A program made the position numbers and the translations under genes. A stretch of 64,000 bases of DNA, taken from contig AP017605.1 in assembly GCA_002356515.1 (NCBI GenBank), positions 3,419,001 through 3,483,000 on the forward strand, in the 5' to 3' direction. The notes under the pieces are model-generated. The model searched no databases, was not told the origin of the DNA, and was given only the letters and a program-made list of their open reading frames with translations. Positions 1 through 8,713 of the stretch are shown here, piece by piece (positions within the stretch are counted from its first letter, which is position 1; each line of letters opens with the position of its first letter). The DNA is from Mesorhizobium loti. Lineage in GTDB: Bacteria; Pseudomonadota; Alphaproteobacteria; Rhizobiales; Rhizobiaceae.

Positions 1-1464
1 GACGCGATCGAGGCAATCGCGGTCGAAGAGCTTCATCTCGATACCTATCCCGTGCAGATGGAGATCATCTCCTCCCAACAGATGCTCGACGCTTACTCGT
101 CAGTCGGTATGCCACTGATGTACCACCACTGGTCTTTCGGCAAACACTTCCTCTACCAGGACCTGCTCTATCGCAAAGGCGGGCGCGGGCTTGCCTATGA
201 ACTGGTCATCAATTCCAATCCTTGCATCGTCTATCTGATGGAGGAAAACACCATGGCCCTGCAGGCCTTGGTGACGGCCCATGCCGCGCTCGGGCATAAC
301 CATTTCTTCAAGAACAATCATTTGTTCAAGCAGTGGACGGACGCTGGGGCGATCCTCAGCTACCTGGACTTCGCCAAGAGCTACATTGCTCGTTGCGAGG
401 AGCGGCACGGTCTCGCTACCGTCGAGGCTGTCCTCGATTCCACCCACGCGCTGATGGAACAGGGCGTGTTCCGCTATCGCCGGCCACCGAAGCTGTCGTC
501 GGAACGGCAGCGCGAAGGGCTTCGCGAGCGTCTCGAATACGAAGAGCGCTCCTACAACGATTTGTGGCGCACGCTGCCGCCTTCGCAGCAAAGGGTCAAC
601 GACAAGGCCCAAGACCCGGAGTGGAAGAAATCGCTCAACCTGCCCGAGGAAAACCTGCTCTATTTCCTGGAAAAGAACAGCCCGATCCTGGATCCCTGGC
701 AGCGTGAGATCATCAGGATCGTTCGTGTCATAGCACAATATTTTTATCCGCAACGGCAAACACAGGTGATGAACGAGGGCTGCGCCACCTTCGTGCACTA
801 TACGTTGATGAACATGCTGTTCGACCGCGGCCGGATCAGCGAAGGCGCCATGCTCGAAATCCTGCGCAATCATTCCAACGTGATCTTCCAGCCGGCGTTC
901 GACGATCCGCGCTTTTCCGGCATCAACCCCTACGCTCTCGGCCTCGACATGATGCAGGAAATTCAGCGCATCTCGACCGAGCCGACGGCCGAGGATCGGG
1001 ATTGGTTTCCCAACATCGCCGGCCGCGGAAACTGGCGCGAGGTCCTGCTCGACGCATGGGCAGAGCACCGCGACGAGTCCTTCATCCGCCAATACCTCAG
1101 CCCGGCCTTGATCCGGAAGTGGCGGTTTTTTGTGCTCGGCGACGTTGCCGACCAACCGCATTTTCAGGTTGCCTCGATCCACAACGAGCGCGGCTATGAA
1201 AAGATACGCGCCGCGCTTGCTCACAGCTACGATGTCGGCGCGAACCGACCGGACATTCAGGTGGTGGATGTCGATCTGCTCGGCGACCGGCATTTGCGAC
1301 TGCAGCACAAGGTGAATCACGGCATCCTTCTCGAGGATGCCAGCCGTGACGCCACGCTTCGTCACATCCGGAGGCTTTGGGGTTATGAGGTCAGTTTGGC
1401 GGCTGTCGACGCTGAGACGGGCCTGACGATCCACGAACGCTCGACGAGCCAGATCGCAGAATGA
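1..1464 (+). CDS. SpoVR family protein (3' part; start lies left of the window)
   Basis: The reading frame is open from base 1, so the 5' end of the gene is cut off by the window; about 487 codons remain. The visible protein carries family landmarks: an LDTYPVQ segment at the left edge, then DAYSSVGMP and HHWSFGK. SpoVR proteins (E. coli YcgB, Bacillus SpoVR) are cytoplasmic, about 500 residues long and of unknown biochemical role. In many proteobacteria they sit behind the serine kinase gene yeaG/prkA and yeaH, which would be expected just left of this window but cannot be seen. The stop is at 1462-1464. Downstream is a palindromic repeat, then a convergent gene. Confidence 0.93.
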   Translation, partial: DAIEAIAVEELHLDTYPVQMEIISSQQMLDAYSSVGMPLMYHHWSFGKHFLYQDLLYRKGGRGLAYELVINSNPCIVYLMEENTMALQALVTAHAALGHNHFFKNNHLFKQWTDAGAILSYLDFAKSYIARCEERHGLATVEAVLDSTHALMEQGVFRYRRPPKLSSERQREGLRERLEYEERSYNDLWRTLPPSQQRVNDKAQDPEWKKSLNLPEENLLYFLEKNSPILDPWQREIIRIVRVIAQYFYPQRQTQVMNEGCATFVHYTLMNMLFDRGRISEGAMLEILRNHSNVIFQPAFDDPRFSGINPYALGLDMMQEIQRISTEPTAEDRDWFPNIAGRGNWREVLLDAWAEHRDESFIRQYLSPALIRKWRFFVLGDVADQPHFQVASIHNERGYEKIRAALAHSYDVGANRPDIQVVDVDLLGDRHLRLQHKVNHGILLEDASRDATLRHIRRLWGYEVSLAAVDAETGLTIHERSTSQIAE

Positions 1465-1564
1465 GGCTCGATGGTTGCGCTGGTCCCCACGGCTCTCGGC
1501 CTGACGCATGTCGCCCAAAAGTGCGCAGCGGCGGGACAAACGACAGGCATAAAAACAAAGGGCT

Positions 1565-1691
1565 TTAGAACAATTCCACGAAAGTATGAGACGGTTTTCC
1601 CGGGAAAGCGCATAGCGCTTTCCCTTGGGAATTGCGTCAAAACAAAGAGTTAGAGCGGTTCGCCGTTTCCGTGAAACGGTGAACTGCTCTA
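1565..1691 (+). repeat. RIME-like palindromic repeat, copy 1 (with an extra internal hairpin)
   Basis: It matches two other copies in this window (18604-18707 and, inverted, 32249-32350). Shared parts are a left arm beginning TAGARCAATTCCA, a central GGAATTGCGTCAAAACAAAG, and a right palindrome around GTTTCCGTGAAACGG that ends CTCTA. This copy is about 23 bases longer because the left arm holds an added perfect hairpin at 1602-1624 (10-base stem GGGAAAGCGC, 3-base loop). Size and two-palindrome structure fit the rhizobial intergenic mosaic element RIME1 (recognised from memory, not searched). Its right end contains the TAG stop codon of the convergent CorC-type gene. Confidence 0.85.
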
Positions 1692-2579
1692 AGCGTCGCC
1701 GGCTGGCCTGATCCTCAACCGGGCGATGCGGTTCTTGTCGCGCTTCATGACGATGAAGCGCTTGCCGTGGAAGGTGAAGGCCTGCTTCTCATCGGGGATC
1801 GACTGCGCCTCGTGGATGACGAGGCCGGCAATCGTGGTTGCTTCCTCGTCCGGCAGGTTCCAGTCGAGCGCCCGGTTCAGGTCGCGGATCGGCACATTGC
1901 CGTCGACGACGACGGAACCGTCGGCCTCCTGCTTGACCCCCTGGATGTCGACATCGTGCTCGTCGGCGATTTCGCCGACGATCTCCTCGATGATGTCCTC
2001 CAGCGTCACCAGCCCTTCGACCTCGCCATATTCGTCGACGACGACGGCGAAATGCGCCTTGCGGCGCAGGAAGGCGTTGAGCTGTTCCTGCAAGGTCGTG
2101 GTGTCGGGCACGAACCATGGCTTCGAGGCGATCTTCATCACATCGATTTTGGAAAAATCATTGCCGACTTCGTTCAGCGCGCGCAGCAGATCCTTAGCGT
2201 GCAGCACCCCGACAATGTTGTCGAGCGAGCCCTTCCACAGCGGCATGCGGGTGTGCGGGCTCTGCAGGATCTCGCGTACCACCGCTTCGGGCGCATTGTC
2301 GGCATTGACCGAGCGCATATTGGTGCGGTGGACCATGATGTCGGAGACTTCGAGCTCTTCGAGGTCGAACAAGCCACCAATGCGGTCGCGATCCTCGCGC
2401 ACCACCTGGCCGTCGCGGCGGAAATCGTCGACCGCACCGCGCAACTCGTCCTGGCTCGAGCGCTGCGGCTCGATGCGCGACAGTTCGTAGCCGAACATGG
2501 CGAGAAGGCGCGTGCGCACGGCAATGACCAGCAGGATGAGGATGGCAAGGACGGTGACGATGACCCAGCCGTTGTCCAT
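1689..2579 (-). CDS. CorC/HlyC family protein with CBS domains, lacking most of the DUF21 membrane domain
   Basis: The 296-residue protein has a single N-terminal membrane segment (residues about 5-21). A paired CBS domain (about 78-200, with EVSDIMVHR and GLVTLEDIIEEIVGEIADE) and a C-terminal CorC_HlyC domain (about 210-292) follow. Relatives are thought to be membrane proteins linked to Mg2+/Co2+ efflux or tolerance, and are usually about 430 residues with a four-helix DUF21 domain in front of the CBS pair. Here only one helix is left, joined directly to the pre-CBS linker, so the gene looks internally deleted but in frame. The ATG is immediately next to the aroB stop, so it is probably transcribed after aroK-aroB. 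The stop codon lies inside the RIME-like repeat. Confidence 0.88.
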   Translation of the reverse strand: MDNGWVIVTVLAILILLVIAVRTRLLAMFGYELSRIEPQRSSQDELRGAVDDFRRDGQVVREDRDRIGGLFDLEELEVSDIMVHRTNMRSVNADNAPEAVVREILQSPHTRMPLWKGSLDNIVGVLHAKDLLRALNEVGNDFSKIDVMKIASKPWFVPDTTTLQEQLNAFLRRKAHFAVVVDEYGEVEGLVTLEDIIEEIVGEIADEHDVDIQGVKQEADGSVVVDGNVPIRDLNRALDWNLPDEEATTIAGLVIHEAQSIPDEKQAFTFHGKRFIVMKRDKNRIARLRIRPAGDA

Positions 2580-2580
2580 C

Positions 2581-3717
2581 TCAGCCGGCTTTCCGGCTGG
2601 CTGGATGGATTTCCCTCAGGAACGACAGCACTTCCGAAGCCGGAACGTCCTTGGCAATAAAAGCCTGGCCGATGCCGCGCGTCAGGATGAAGGTCAGCGC
2701 GCCGCGCGACACCTTCTTGTCCTGGGTGATGAAGGCAAGCAGCGCCTCGGCATCGGGCAATTCGCCCGGAATGTCGGCCATGCGCCAGGGCAGGCCGACG
2801 GCGCGCAGATGCGTCTCGACGCGCGCCGCGTCGTCGGGGCTCGCCAGATTGAGCCGCGAGGAGAACCGATGCGCCAGCGCCATGCCGATGGCGACTCCCT
2901 CGCCGTGAACGAGACGGGTTCCGTCATACTGCGTGGCGGCTTCGAGCGCGTGGCCGAATGTATGGCCGAGATTGAGAAGCGCGCGGTCGCCGGTCTCGAA
3001 CTCGTCGCGGGCGACGACATCGGCCTTGGCGCGGCAGGCCTCGGCAATCGCCTGCGCCCGCTCCGGCCCGCCGGCGAACACCTTTTCCCAGTTCGCTTCC
3101 AGCCAGGCGAACAATTCCGGCCGGTCGATCAGCCCGTATTTGGCGAGTTCGGCATAGCCGGCACGGAACTCGCGGATCGGCAGCGTGTCGAGCACTTCCG
3201 TGTCGGCCAGCACCAGCCTGGGCTGCAGAAAGACACCGACCAGGTTCTTCCCGCGCGGGCTGTTGATGCCCGTTTTGCCGCCGACCGAGGAATCGACCTG
3301 TGCCAGAAGCGAGGTCGGGATCTGCACGAAATTCATGCCGCGCCGCACGATGCCGGCGGCAAAACCGGTGAGATCGCCTATGACGCCGCCGCCCAGCGCG
3401 ATGACGACGTCGCCGCGCTCCAGCCTGGCGGCCAGAATCCCGTCGACCACCGCTTCGAGATGGGCGAAGCTCTTGGTCTTCTCGCCGGGCGGCATCGTGA
3501 TGACGGTGGGCTGGATGCCACCCTTCTCAAGCCCGGCCTTCAGCGTATCGAGATGCGCGGCGGCGACATTCTCATCGGTGACGACAGCCGCGCGTGTGCC
3601 CGGCAGCCGGCGCGAAATCTCCTCACCCGCGCGCGACAAAAGGCCGGAGCCGATCAATATGTCGTAGGCCCGGTCGCCAAGCCCGACTTCGACGGTGACG
3701 GGCCGGTCCGCGCTCAC
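2581..3717 (-). CDS. aroB: 3-dehydroquinate synthase
   Basis: It converts DAHP to 3-dehydroquinate, the second step of the shikimate pathway (cytoplasmic, NAD+ and divalent metal dependent). The 378 residues match the family length. Visible motifs are the nucleotide-binding [13 protein letters not shown] (107-119), DSSVGGKTG (142-150), and likely metal ligands E190, H252 (in GHTFGH) and H271 (in VHGEG). The ATG overlaps the aroK stop by four bases (ATGA), so the two are translationally coupled. The CorC-type gene follows with no gap. Confidence 0.97.
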   Translation of the reverse strand: MSADRPVTVEVGLGDRAYDILIGSGLLSRAGEEISRRLPGTRAAVVTDENVAAAHLDTLKAGLEKGGIQPTVITMPPGEKTKSFAHLEAVVDGILAARLERGDVVIALGGGVIGDLTGFAAGIVRRGMNFVQIPTSLLAQVDSSVGGKTGINSPRGKNLVGVFLQPRLVLADTEVLDTLPIREFRAGYAELAKYGLIDRPELFAWLEANWEKVFAGGPERAQAIAEACRAKADVVARDEFETGDRALLNLGHTFGHALEAATQYDGTRLVHGEGVAIGMALAHRFSSRLNLASPDDAARVETHLRAVGLPWRMADIPGELPDAEALLAFITQDKKVSRGALTFILTRGIGQAFIAKDVPASEVLSFLREIHPASRKAG

Positions 3718-4364
3718 GATTCGACCTCGCCCGTCGCTGCGATTTCATCGATGCCGAAATGCCGGCACAGTGCGTCCAGCACCTCGGCGGCGATGACCTC
3801 CTTGCGGTCGTCGCGGGTCGGCACGGTGACATCTGACGTCGCGTAGACCGGATAGCGCTCGCCCATCAGCCGCTCCAGCACGGCGCGGGGGTCGGCGCTC
3901 TTCAAAAGCGGCCGGTTTTGCTTCTTGGAAACCCGCTCCATCAGAAGATCGAGTTCGGCCTTCAGCCACACCGACACGCCATGGCCGGCGATAGCCTCGC
4001 GCGTCTGCGCGTTCATGAAGGCGCCGCCGCCGGTCGAAAGCACCTGCGGGCCGTTCTCCAACACACGCAGGATCACGCGCTGTTCCAGGGCCCTGAACTC
4101 GGTCTCGCCATAGCGTTCGAACAGCTCCGGAACGGTCATGCGCGAGACGCTTTCGATCTCCTGGTCGCTGTCGATGAAAGGCAGCGAAAGCATCGTCGCC
4201 ACTTTGCGGCCGATCGCCGTCTTGCCGGCACCCATCAGGCCGACAAAGACGATGGACCGGCTGCCCAGCCGGTCAAGCAGCGCGGCGTAGGTCTCGCCTG
4301 GAGGATTTGCCTGGTGCGCGTTCATCAGCTGTTTCTTGGGCCCTCTTTGCCGGCGTATCGACAT
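3714..4364 (-). CDS. aroK: Shikimate kinase
   Basis: It phosphorylates shikimate to shikimate 3-phosphate with ATP. The P-loop [12 protein letters not shown], the shikimate-binding FIDSD, the EFRALE segment and the GGGAF motif are all present. The longest frame gives 216 residues; an internal ATG at 4325 (protein beginning [10 protein letters not shown]) gives 203 residues and is equally or more likely, since neither start has a strong Shine-Dalgarno sequence and the family core begins only after it. It overlaps aroB by four bases. The pairing aroK-aroB is the standard rhizobial order. Confidence 0.95.
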   Translation of the reverse strand: MSIRRQRGPKKQLMNAHQANPPGETYAALLDRLGSRSIVFVGLMGAGKTAIGRKVATMLSLPFIDSDQEIESVSRMTVPELFERYGETEFRALEQRVILRVLENGPQVLSTGGGAFMNAQTREAIAGHGVSVWLKAELDLLMERVSKKQNRPLLKSADPRAVLERLMGERYPVYATSDVTVPTRDDRKEVIAAEVLDALCRHFGIDEIAATGEVES

Positions 4365-4536
4365 GAAAAGCCGGTTTGCGTCAAGCGTGCCTAGCGGCCA
4401 GAACCCTATATCGGCTGGCGGACGCCTGCATCAGAAGTTGCTAACAGGCCTCCGCTTCTTCCTTGAATTGGCCGGATTGGCGTCCCATAAGGGCACAGGG
4501 TTTGGAAACGCAGAACAAGAAGACGAGCGAAAATTG

Positions 4537-4689
4537 ATGCCGACACTGTTTCGCTTTGTCGTGACTCTCGCGATTCTGGCCGGCATTGCCTATGGTACGA
4601 TGTTCGCGCTGGTGATGTTCGTCGAGCCAAAAAAAGCGGAGATGAGCGTCCGCATTCCGGCGGAAAAGCTGAATCCCAAGAAAAACTGA
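4537..4689 (+). CDS. Small single-pass membrane protein of unknown function
   Basis: This 50-residue frame starts at ATG 4537 and has one strong hydrophobic helix (about residues 5-27, VVTLAILAGIAYGTMFALVM) followed by a short charged tail rich in Lys, Glu and Pro. An upstream extension of the frame exists but its composition is not protein-like, so the ATG at 4537 is chosen. It lies 27 bases before xerD on the same strand and may share its promoter. Similar short proteins in front of xerD occur in related rhizobia (from memory). No function can be assigned. Confidence 0.7.
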   Translation: MPTLFRFVVTLAILAGIAYGTMFALVMFVEPKKAEMSVRIPAEKLNPKKN

Positions 4690-4716
4690 ATCCCGAAGAA
4701 AACTGACCCGCAGGAA

Positions 4717-5634
4717 ATGAACAGCGCCGCCCGCATCGAGGCCTTCCTGGAAATGATGAGCGCCGAGCGCGGTGCTGCCGAAAACACGCTGTCCTCCTAC
4801 CGCCGCGACCTCGAAGACGCGTCGACCGAGATCGATGGCGGGCTCGCCGCCGCGGGTGCCGCCGATATCCGCGCCTATCTCGACGACATCGCCGCGCGCG
4901 GCTTCGCGCCGACCTCGCAGGCGCGCAAACTGTCGGCGATCCGCCAGTTCTTCAAATTCCTCTATGCCGAGGGCCTGCGCACCGACGACCCGACCGGCAC
5001 GCTGGACAGCCCGAAAAAAGGCCGCCCGCTGCCCAAGACGATGAGCGAGGCCGACACCGGCCGGCTGATCGACCGCGCCGCGCAGGAAGCCGGCGATGCC
5101 GGGCTCGGCTACAGCGACAGGCTGGCCGCTCTGCGCCTGCATGCGCTGGTCGAGGTGCTCTATGCCACGGGCTTGCGCGTTTCCGAGCTGGTCGGCCTGC
5201 CGGTGACGGTAGCGCAGCGTGACGACCGCTTCTTCATGGTGCGCGGCAAGGGCGACAAGGAGCGCATGGTGCCGCTGTCAGCCAAGGCGCGCACGGCAAT
5301 GCGTGCCTGGCTCGCCGCCCGGGCCGGGGTGCCCACCTTGGCCGACAGTCCGTTCCTGTTTCCAGCGGCATCCGACAGCGGCTATCTCTCGCGCCAGGTC
5401 TTTGCCCGCGACCTGAAAGGGCTGGCGGCACGGGCCGGCATCGCCTCGGCGAAAATATCGCCGCACGTGCTGCGCCATGCTTTCGCCAGCCATCTGCTGC
5501 AGAACGGCGCCGATCTCAGGGCCGTGCAGCAGCTGCTTGGCCATGCCGACATATCGACGACACAGATTTACACCCATGTGCTGGAGGAGCGGCTGGTGCG
5601 GCTGGTCAACGATCATCATCCGCTTGCCGACTAG
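4717..5634 (+). CDS. xerD: Site-specific tyrosine recombinase XerD
   Basis: With XerC it resolves chromosome dimers at dif during FtsK-driven segregation. The 305-residue protein has an N-terminal SAM-like DNA-binding domain (about 1-105) and a C-terminal catalytic domain. All catalytic residues are visible: R154 (TGLRVSE), K178 (GKGDKE), H250 and R253 (HVLRH), H276 (LLGHADI) and the nucleophile Y285 (TQIYTH). The position upstream of accA and the non-mobile surroundings argue for the housekeeping XerD and against a phage or island integrase. Confidence 0.95.
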   Translation: MNSAARIEAFLEMMSAERGAAENTLSSYRRDLEDASTEIDGGLAAAGAADIRAYLDDIAARGFAPTSQARKLSAIRQFFKFLYAEGLRTDDPTGTLDSPKKGRPLPKTMSEADTGRLIDRAAQEAGDAGLGYSDRLAALRLHALVEVLYATGLRVSELVGLPVTVAQRDDRFFMVRGKGDKERMVPLSAKARTAMRAWLAARAGVPTLADSPFLFPAASDSGYLSRQVFARDLKGLAARAGIASAKISPHVLRHAFASHLLQNGADLRAVQQLLGHADISTTQIYTHVLEERLVRLVNDHHPLAD

Positions 5635-5732
5635 GCCTCATATCGCTATGTGAGGACGACATTTCACCGCCCGGAGCCCTGCTTTCAACGGTTCCGCAGT
5701 CCTTGCCTTCCGACGTATCGGTCCGCTCAAGC

Positions 5733-6683
5733 ATGTACAATTACCTCGATTTCGAAAAGCCGGTGCAGGATCTTGAGCTCAAGATCCTCGAGCTGAAGAA
5801 ACTTGCCGAGAACGGCGAGGCGGTCGACGTTGCCGACGAGATCACCAGGCTCGAGAAGCGTTCGCGCGACGCACTGCGCGATCTCTACAAGGCGCTGACG
5901 CCCTGGCAGAAGGTGCAGGTGGCGCGCCACTCCGACAGGCCGCACTGCGTCGACTACATCAAGGGCCTGTTCAGCGACTTCACGCCGCTCGCCGGCGACC
6001 GCAATTTCGGCGAGGACCAGGCGATCGTCGGTGGTTTCGCCCGCTTCCGCGGCGAGCCTGTCGCGATCATCGGCCAGGAGAAGGGCTCGGACACGACCAG
6101 CCGCCTGAAGCACAATTTCGGGTCGGTGCGCCCCGAGGGCTATCGCAAGGCGGTGAGGCTGATGGAACTGGCCGACCGTTTCAAGATTCCGCTGTTGACG
6201 CTGGTCGACACGGCGGGCGCCTATCCCGGTGTCGGCGCCGAGGAGCGCGGCCAGGCCGAAGCCATTGCCCGCTCGACCTCGGCCTGTCTTGCGCTGAAAG
6301 TGCCGTCGATCTCGGTGGTCATCGGTGAAGGCGGTTCGGGCGGCGCCATCGCCATCGCCACCGCCAACCGCGTCTACATGCTCGAACACGCCATCTATTC
6401 GGTGATTTCGCCGGAAGGCGCCGCCTCGATCCTGTGGCGCGACACCACGCGCTCCAAGGACGCGGCGACCAACATGAAGATCACCGCGCAGGATCTTCTG
6501 GAATTGAAGATCATCGACGCCATCATCCCCGAGCCGATGGGCGGCGCCCAGCGCGCGCCCGAAACGGTGATTGCCGCGACCGGCGACCTCATCGCCAAGA
6601 CGATGAAGGACTTCGCCGGGGCCAACACCGACTTCCGCGAACAGCGCCGCGAGAAATACCTGGCGATGGGCCGCAGCCTATAG
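5733..6683 (+). CDS. accA: Acetyl-CoA carboxylase carboxyltransferase subunit alpha
   Basis: It is one half of the carboxyltransferase that moves CO2 from carboxybiotin to acetyl-CoA, the committed step of fatty acid synthesis. The start at ATG 5733 (MYNYLDFEKPVQ) gives 316 residues, the family length; an in-frame TTG at 5703 would add ten unconserved residues. Typical segments are the N-terminal helix with LEKRSRDALRDLY, GDRNFGEDQAIVGG, VDTAGAYPGVGAEERGQ and GEGGSGGAIAI. It stands alone after xerD, with accBC and accD elsewhere. Confidence 0.97.
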   Translation: MYNYLDFEKPVQDLELKILELKKLAENGEAVDVADEITRLEKRSRDALRDLYKALTPWQKVQVARHSDRPHCVDYIKGLFSDFTPLAGDRNFGEDQAIVGGFARFRGEPVAIIGQEKGSDTTSRLKHNFGSVRPEGYRKAVRLMELADRFKIPLLTLVDTAGAYPGVGAEERGQAEAIARSTSACLALKVPSISVVIGEGGSGGAIAIATANRVYMLEHAIYSVISPEGAASILWRDTTRSKDAATNMKITAQDLLELKIIDAIIPEPMGGAQRAPETVIAATGDLIAKTMKDFAGANTDFREQRREKYLAMGRSL

Positions 6684-6753
6684 GGTCTGGGTCGCAATGG
6701 ACACCCTGCTTTAACGGATGCTAATTAAGCTTTTCGTTCTGGGGGGATCTGAG

Positions 6754-6894
6754 GTGAAAAAATACGAGAAACCGAGGCTGGTCAAAGCGGCCCGCCTGCA
6801 AGCACTAGCGGCTCAACAGGTGAGTTCCCAGCCGCCAGTGGACAATGGCAGTGACAATAGCGGTGGCAACAACGAGGGCGGCAGCATTGTCTAG
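6754..6894 (+). CDS. Short peptide with a lasso-peptide-like leader (candidate RiPP precursor)
   Basis: GTG at 6754 follows a strong purine-rich Shine-Dalgarno sequence (GGGGGGA, 6741-6747) at normal spacing and opens 46 codons to TAG at 6892-6894. The N-terminal half, MKKYEKPRLVKAARLQALAA, resembles the leader pattern YxxPxL of lasso peptides and of proteobacterial putative RiPP precursors. The C-terminal half is low-complexity and rich in Asn, Gly, Ser and Asp (residues 30-44), ending SIV. The usual Gly after the Leu and the Thr near the cleavage site are absent. No modifying enzyme (B1/B2/C or PqqD-like) is seen nearby. The gene call rests on the start signal and the leader; the RiPP role is inference. 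The rest of the 467-base gap between accA and the next gene shows nothing further. Confidence 0.55.
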   Translation: MKKYEKPRLVKAARLQALAAQQVSSQPPVDNGSDNSGGNNEGGSIV

Positions 6895-7150
6895 CCCCGG
6901 CAAATCCGGACCTGTCAAAACGTATGATCGCCTTGGGATTGCCGGCCTCCACACGGCAATGTGGCGGCAATGAGCAATTTCGCCACAAAAATGCCGCCGC
7001 ATTCGGGTCAATGAAATTGCCGTGAGGGGTTGGTCGAGGCTTGCGGTAAGGAATTTTCAAGGTTAACGGGCTTACGGTCCGTCGGTGTTCAGCATACGGG
7101 CTCGGCCGTTTCGAAGCCATTGGCCCGAGGGAAAAGACATAGCCGTATCC

Positions 7151-8449
7151 ATGTTTGCCAAGCTCGCCCGCACCGGAGTCCTCGTCACCTCGATAGCCGT
7201 CGCCGGCTGCAATGATTCGTCGATGAAGGACTTTGCCCCGGAAGCCAACAAGCCGCTGCCGGACAAGATCCTGGCCGACATGAAGGCCAAGGGCATGATC
7301 CGCACCTCCTCGGTGATGGCGCGCATCTTCAAGGAAGAGGGCAAGCTCGAGATATGGAAGGCCAAGACCAACGGCCGCTACGACATGGTGGCGAGCTACG
7401 ACATCTGCAAATGGTCGGGCAAGCTCGGGCCGAAGTACACCGAAGGTGACCGCCAGGCGCCGGAAGGTTTCTACACGGTGCGGCCGTCGCAGATGAATCC
7501 GCGCTCGAACTACCATCTGTCCTTCAACATCGGCTTTCCCAACGCCTATGACCGTGCCAATGGCCGCACCGGCCAGAACCTGATGGTGCATGGCGCCTGT
7601 TCGTCCTCGGGCTGTTATTCGATGACCGACGCGCAGATCGAGCAGATCTATGCCTTCGGCCGCGATGCCTTCCAGGGTGGGCAGACCGAGTTCCAGGTCG
7701 AGGCCTTTCCGTTCCGCATGACCGCCGCCAACATGGCGCGCTACCGCAACGACCCGAACTACGAGTTCTGGAAGATGCTGAAGGTCGGCTACGACAATTT
7801 CGAGATCACCAAGGTGCCGCCGAAGGTCGATGTCTGCGAGAAGCGCTATGTCTTCAACCAGGTCGCCGCCGACGGCCAGACATTCGATCCGACCGGACCG
7901 TGCCCGGCGACCACGCAGCCGGATTCGCTGAAGAGCGCCTACAACGCCTATCAGAGCACCTACGACGCCGCGTACAACGGCGCGCTCAAGGCCAGCGTGC
8001 CGCCACCCAAGCCGACCATTGCCGGCATCAAGGAAGCCAGCATCGTCTCGGACTGGTCGAAGCGCCGGGCGCGCGGCGAGCGCGTGCCGATCGATCCGCC
8101 GTCGCTCAACAACGACGGCACAGTGACCGAGACGGCGCGCATGGGCCGCATCGATTCACCCGCCGGCCGCAAGATGGCCGCACTCGACGCCGAAAAAGCC
8201 GCCAAGCAGAAGGCCGAGGAGCAGAGGCTGGCTGCCATTGAGGCCGCCAAGCAAGCCAAGGAAGCCGCCAAGGCACAGGCACTTGCCGAAAAGGAAGCGG
8301 CCAAGGCCGCCAAGGAAGCCCCCGTCGCCACCGCTACCATCGCCGCGCCCGCGGAGGCCGCGCCGGTAGCCGAGACGCAAGCAGCCGACGCCAGCGAAGG
8401 TACGGTGGCAAAGCTGAAGAACAAGCTGCTTGGCATGTTCGGCGGCTGA
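7151..8449 (+). CDS. YkuD-fold L,D-transpeptidase-type murein lipoprotein (YafK-like)
   Basis: Starting at ATG 7151, the 432-residue protein has a lipoprotein signal with lipobox AVAGC (C20). It is therefore probably anchored in the cell envelope. A YkuD-type catalytic domain follows, with H147 and the nucleophile C155 in the HGACSSSGCYSM segment. Relatives form or hydrolyse cross-links between peptidoglycan and outer-membrane proteins (YafK/DpaA, YcbB-like). After about residue 300 comes a long Ala/Lys/Glu-rich coiled-coil-like tail, then a short hydrophobic end. Upstream in-frame codons back to 7085 lack a signal peptide pattern and were not used. Which reaction it catalyses cannot be told from sequence. 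Confidence 0.88.
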   Translation: MFAKLARTGVLVTSIAVAGCNDSSMKDFAPEANKPLPDKILADMKAKGMIRTSSVMARIFKEEGKLEIWKAKTNGRYDMVASYDICKWSGKLGPKYTEGDRQAPEGFYTVRPSQMNPRSNYHLSFNIGFPNAYDRANGRTGQNLMVHGACSSSGCYSMTDAQIEQIYAFGRDAFQGGQTEFQVEAFPFRMTAANMARYRNDPNYEFWKMLKVGYDNFEITKVPPKVDVCEKRYVFNQVAADGQTFDPTGPCPATTQPDSLKSAYNAYQSTYDAAYNGALKASVPPPKPTIAGIKEASIVSDWSKRRARGERVPIDPPSLNNDGTVTETARMGRIDSPAGRKMAALDAEKAAKQKAEEQRLAAIEAAKQAKEAAKAQALAEKEAAKAAKEAPVATATIAAPAEAAPVAETQAADASEGTVAKLKNKLLGMFGG

Positions 8450-8451
8450 AC

Positions 8452-8697
8452 TTGGTCTTGGCCGTGGATACCGCTATCTACGACCTTAAGGGCCTGAACT
8501 GCCCGCTTCCCGTGCTCAAGGCGAAAAAGCGCCTGGCCGGGATGGAGCCGGGCAGCCGGCTCTGGCTCGAGACCACCGACCCGCTCGCCGTCATCGATAT
8601 TCCCGCCTTTTGCTCGGACGCCGGCCACCAGCTGATTGAAACAGCGGCCATGCCAGGCGGCCATCGATTCCTGGTCGAGCGCGGCGAAACAGTCTGA
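8452..8697 (+). CDS. TusA-like sulfurtransferase (SirA/YedF family)
   Basis: The protein of about 80 residues has the family signature LKGLNCPLPVLKAKK with the CPxP motif, whose cysteine carries persulfide sulfur in TusA. It probably moves sulfur for tRNA thiolation or cofactor synthesis in the cytoplasm. The start is uncertain: TTG 8452, TTG 8458 and GTG 8464 are in frame, and the last gives the most compact family-like N-terminus. It follows the lipoprotein gene by two bases, suggesting co-transcription, and converges with the cobW-like gene. Confidence 0.88.
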   Translation: MVLAVDTAIYDLKGLNCPLPVLKAKKRLAGMEPGSRLWLETTDPLAVIDIPAFCSDAGHQLIETAAMPGGHRFLVERGETV

Positions 8698-8713
8698 ATT
8701 TCGATCTAAAACG

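Noticed and set aside
100..1539. Open frame of 479 codons antisense to spoVR
   Set aside because: The plus strand shows clear SpoVR motifs; the antisense product has no recognisable features.
4717..5634. Phage or island integrase
   Set aside because: Length, motifs and position before accA fit the housekeeping XerD; there are no other phage genes nearby.
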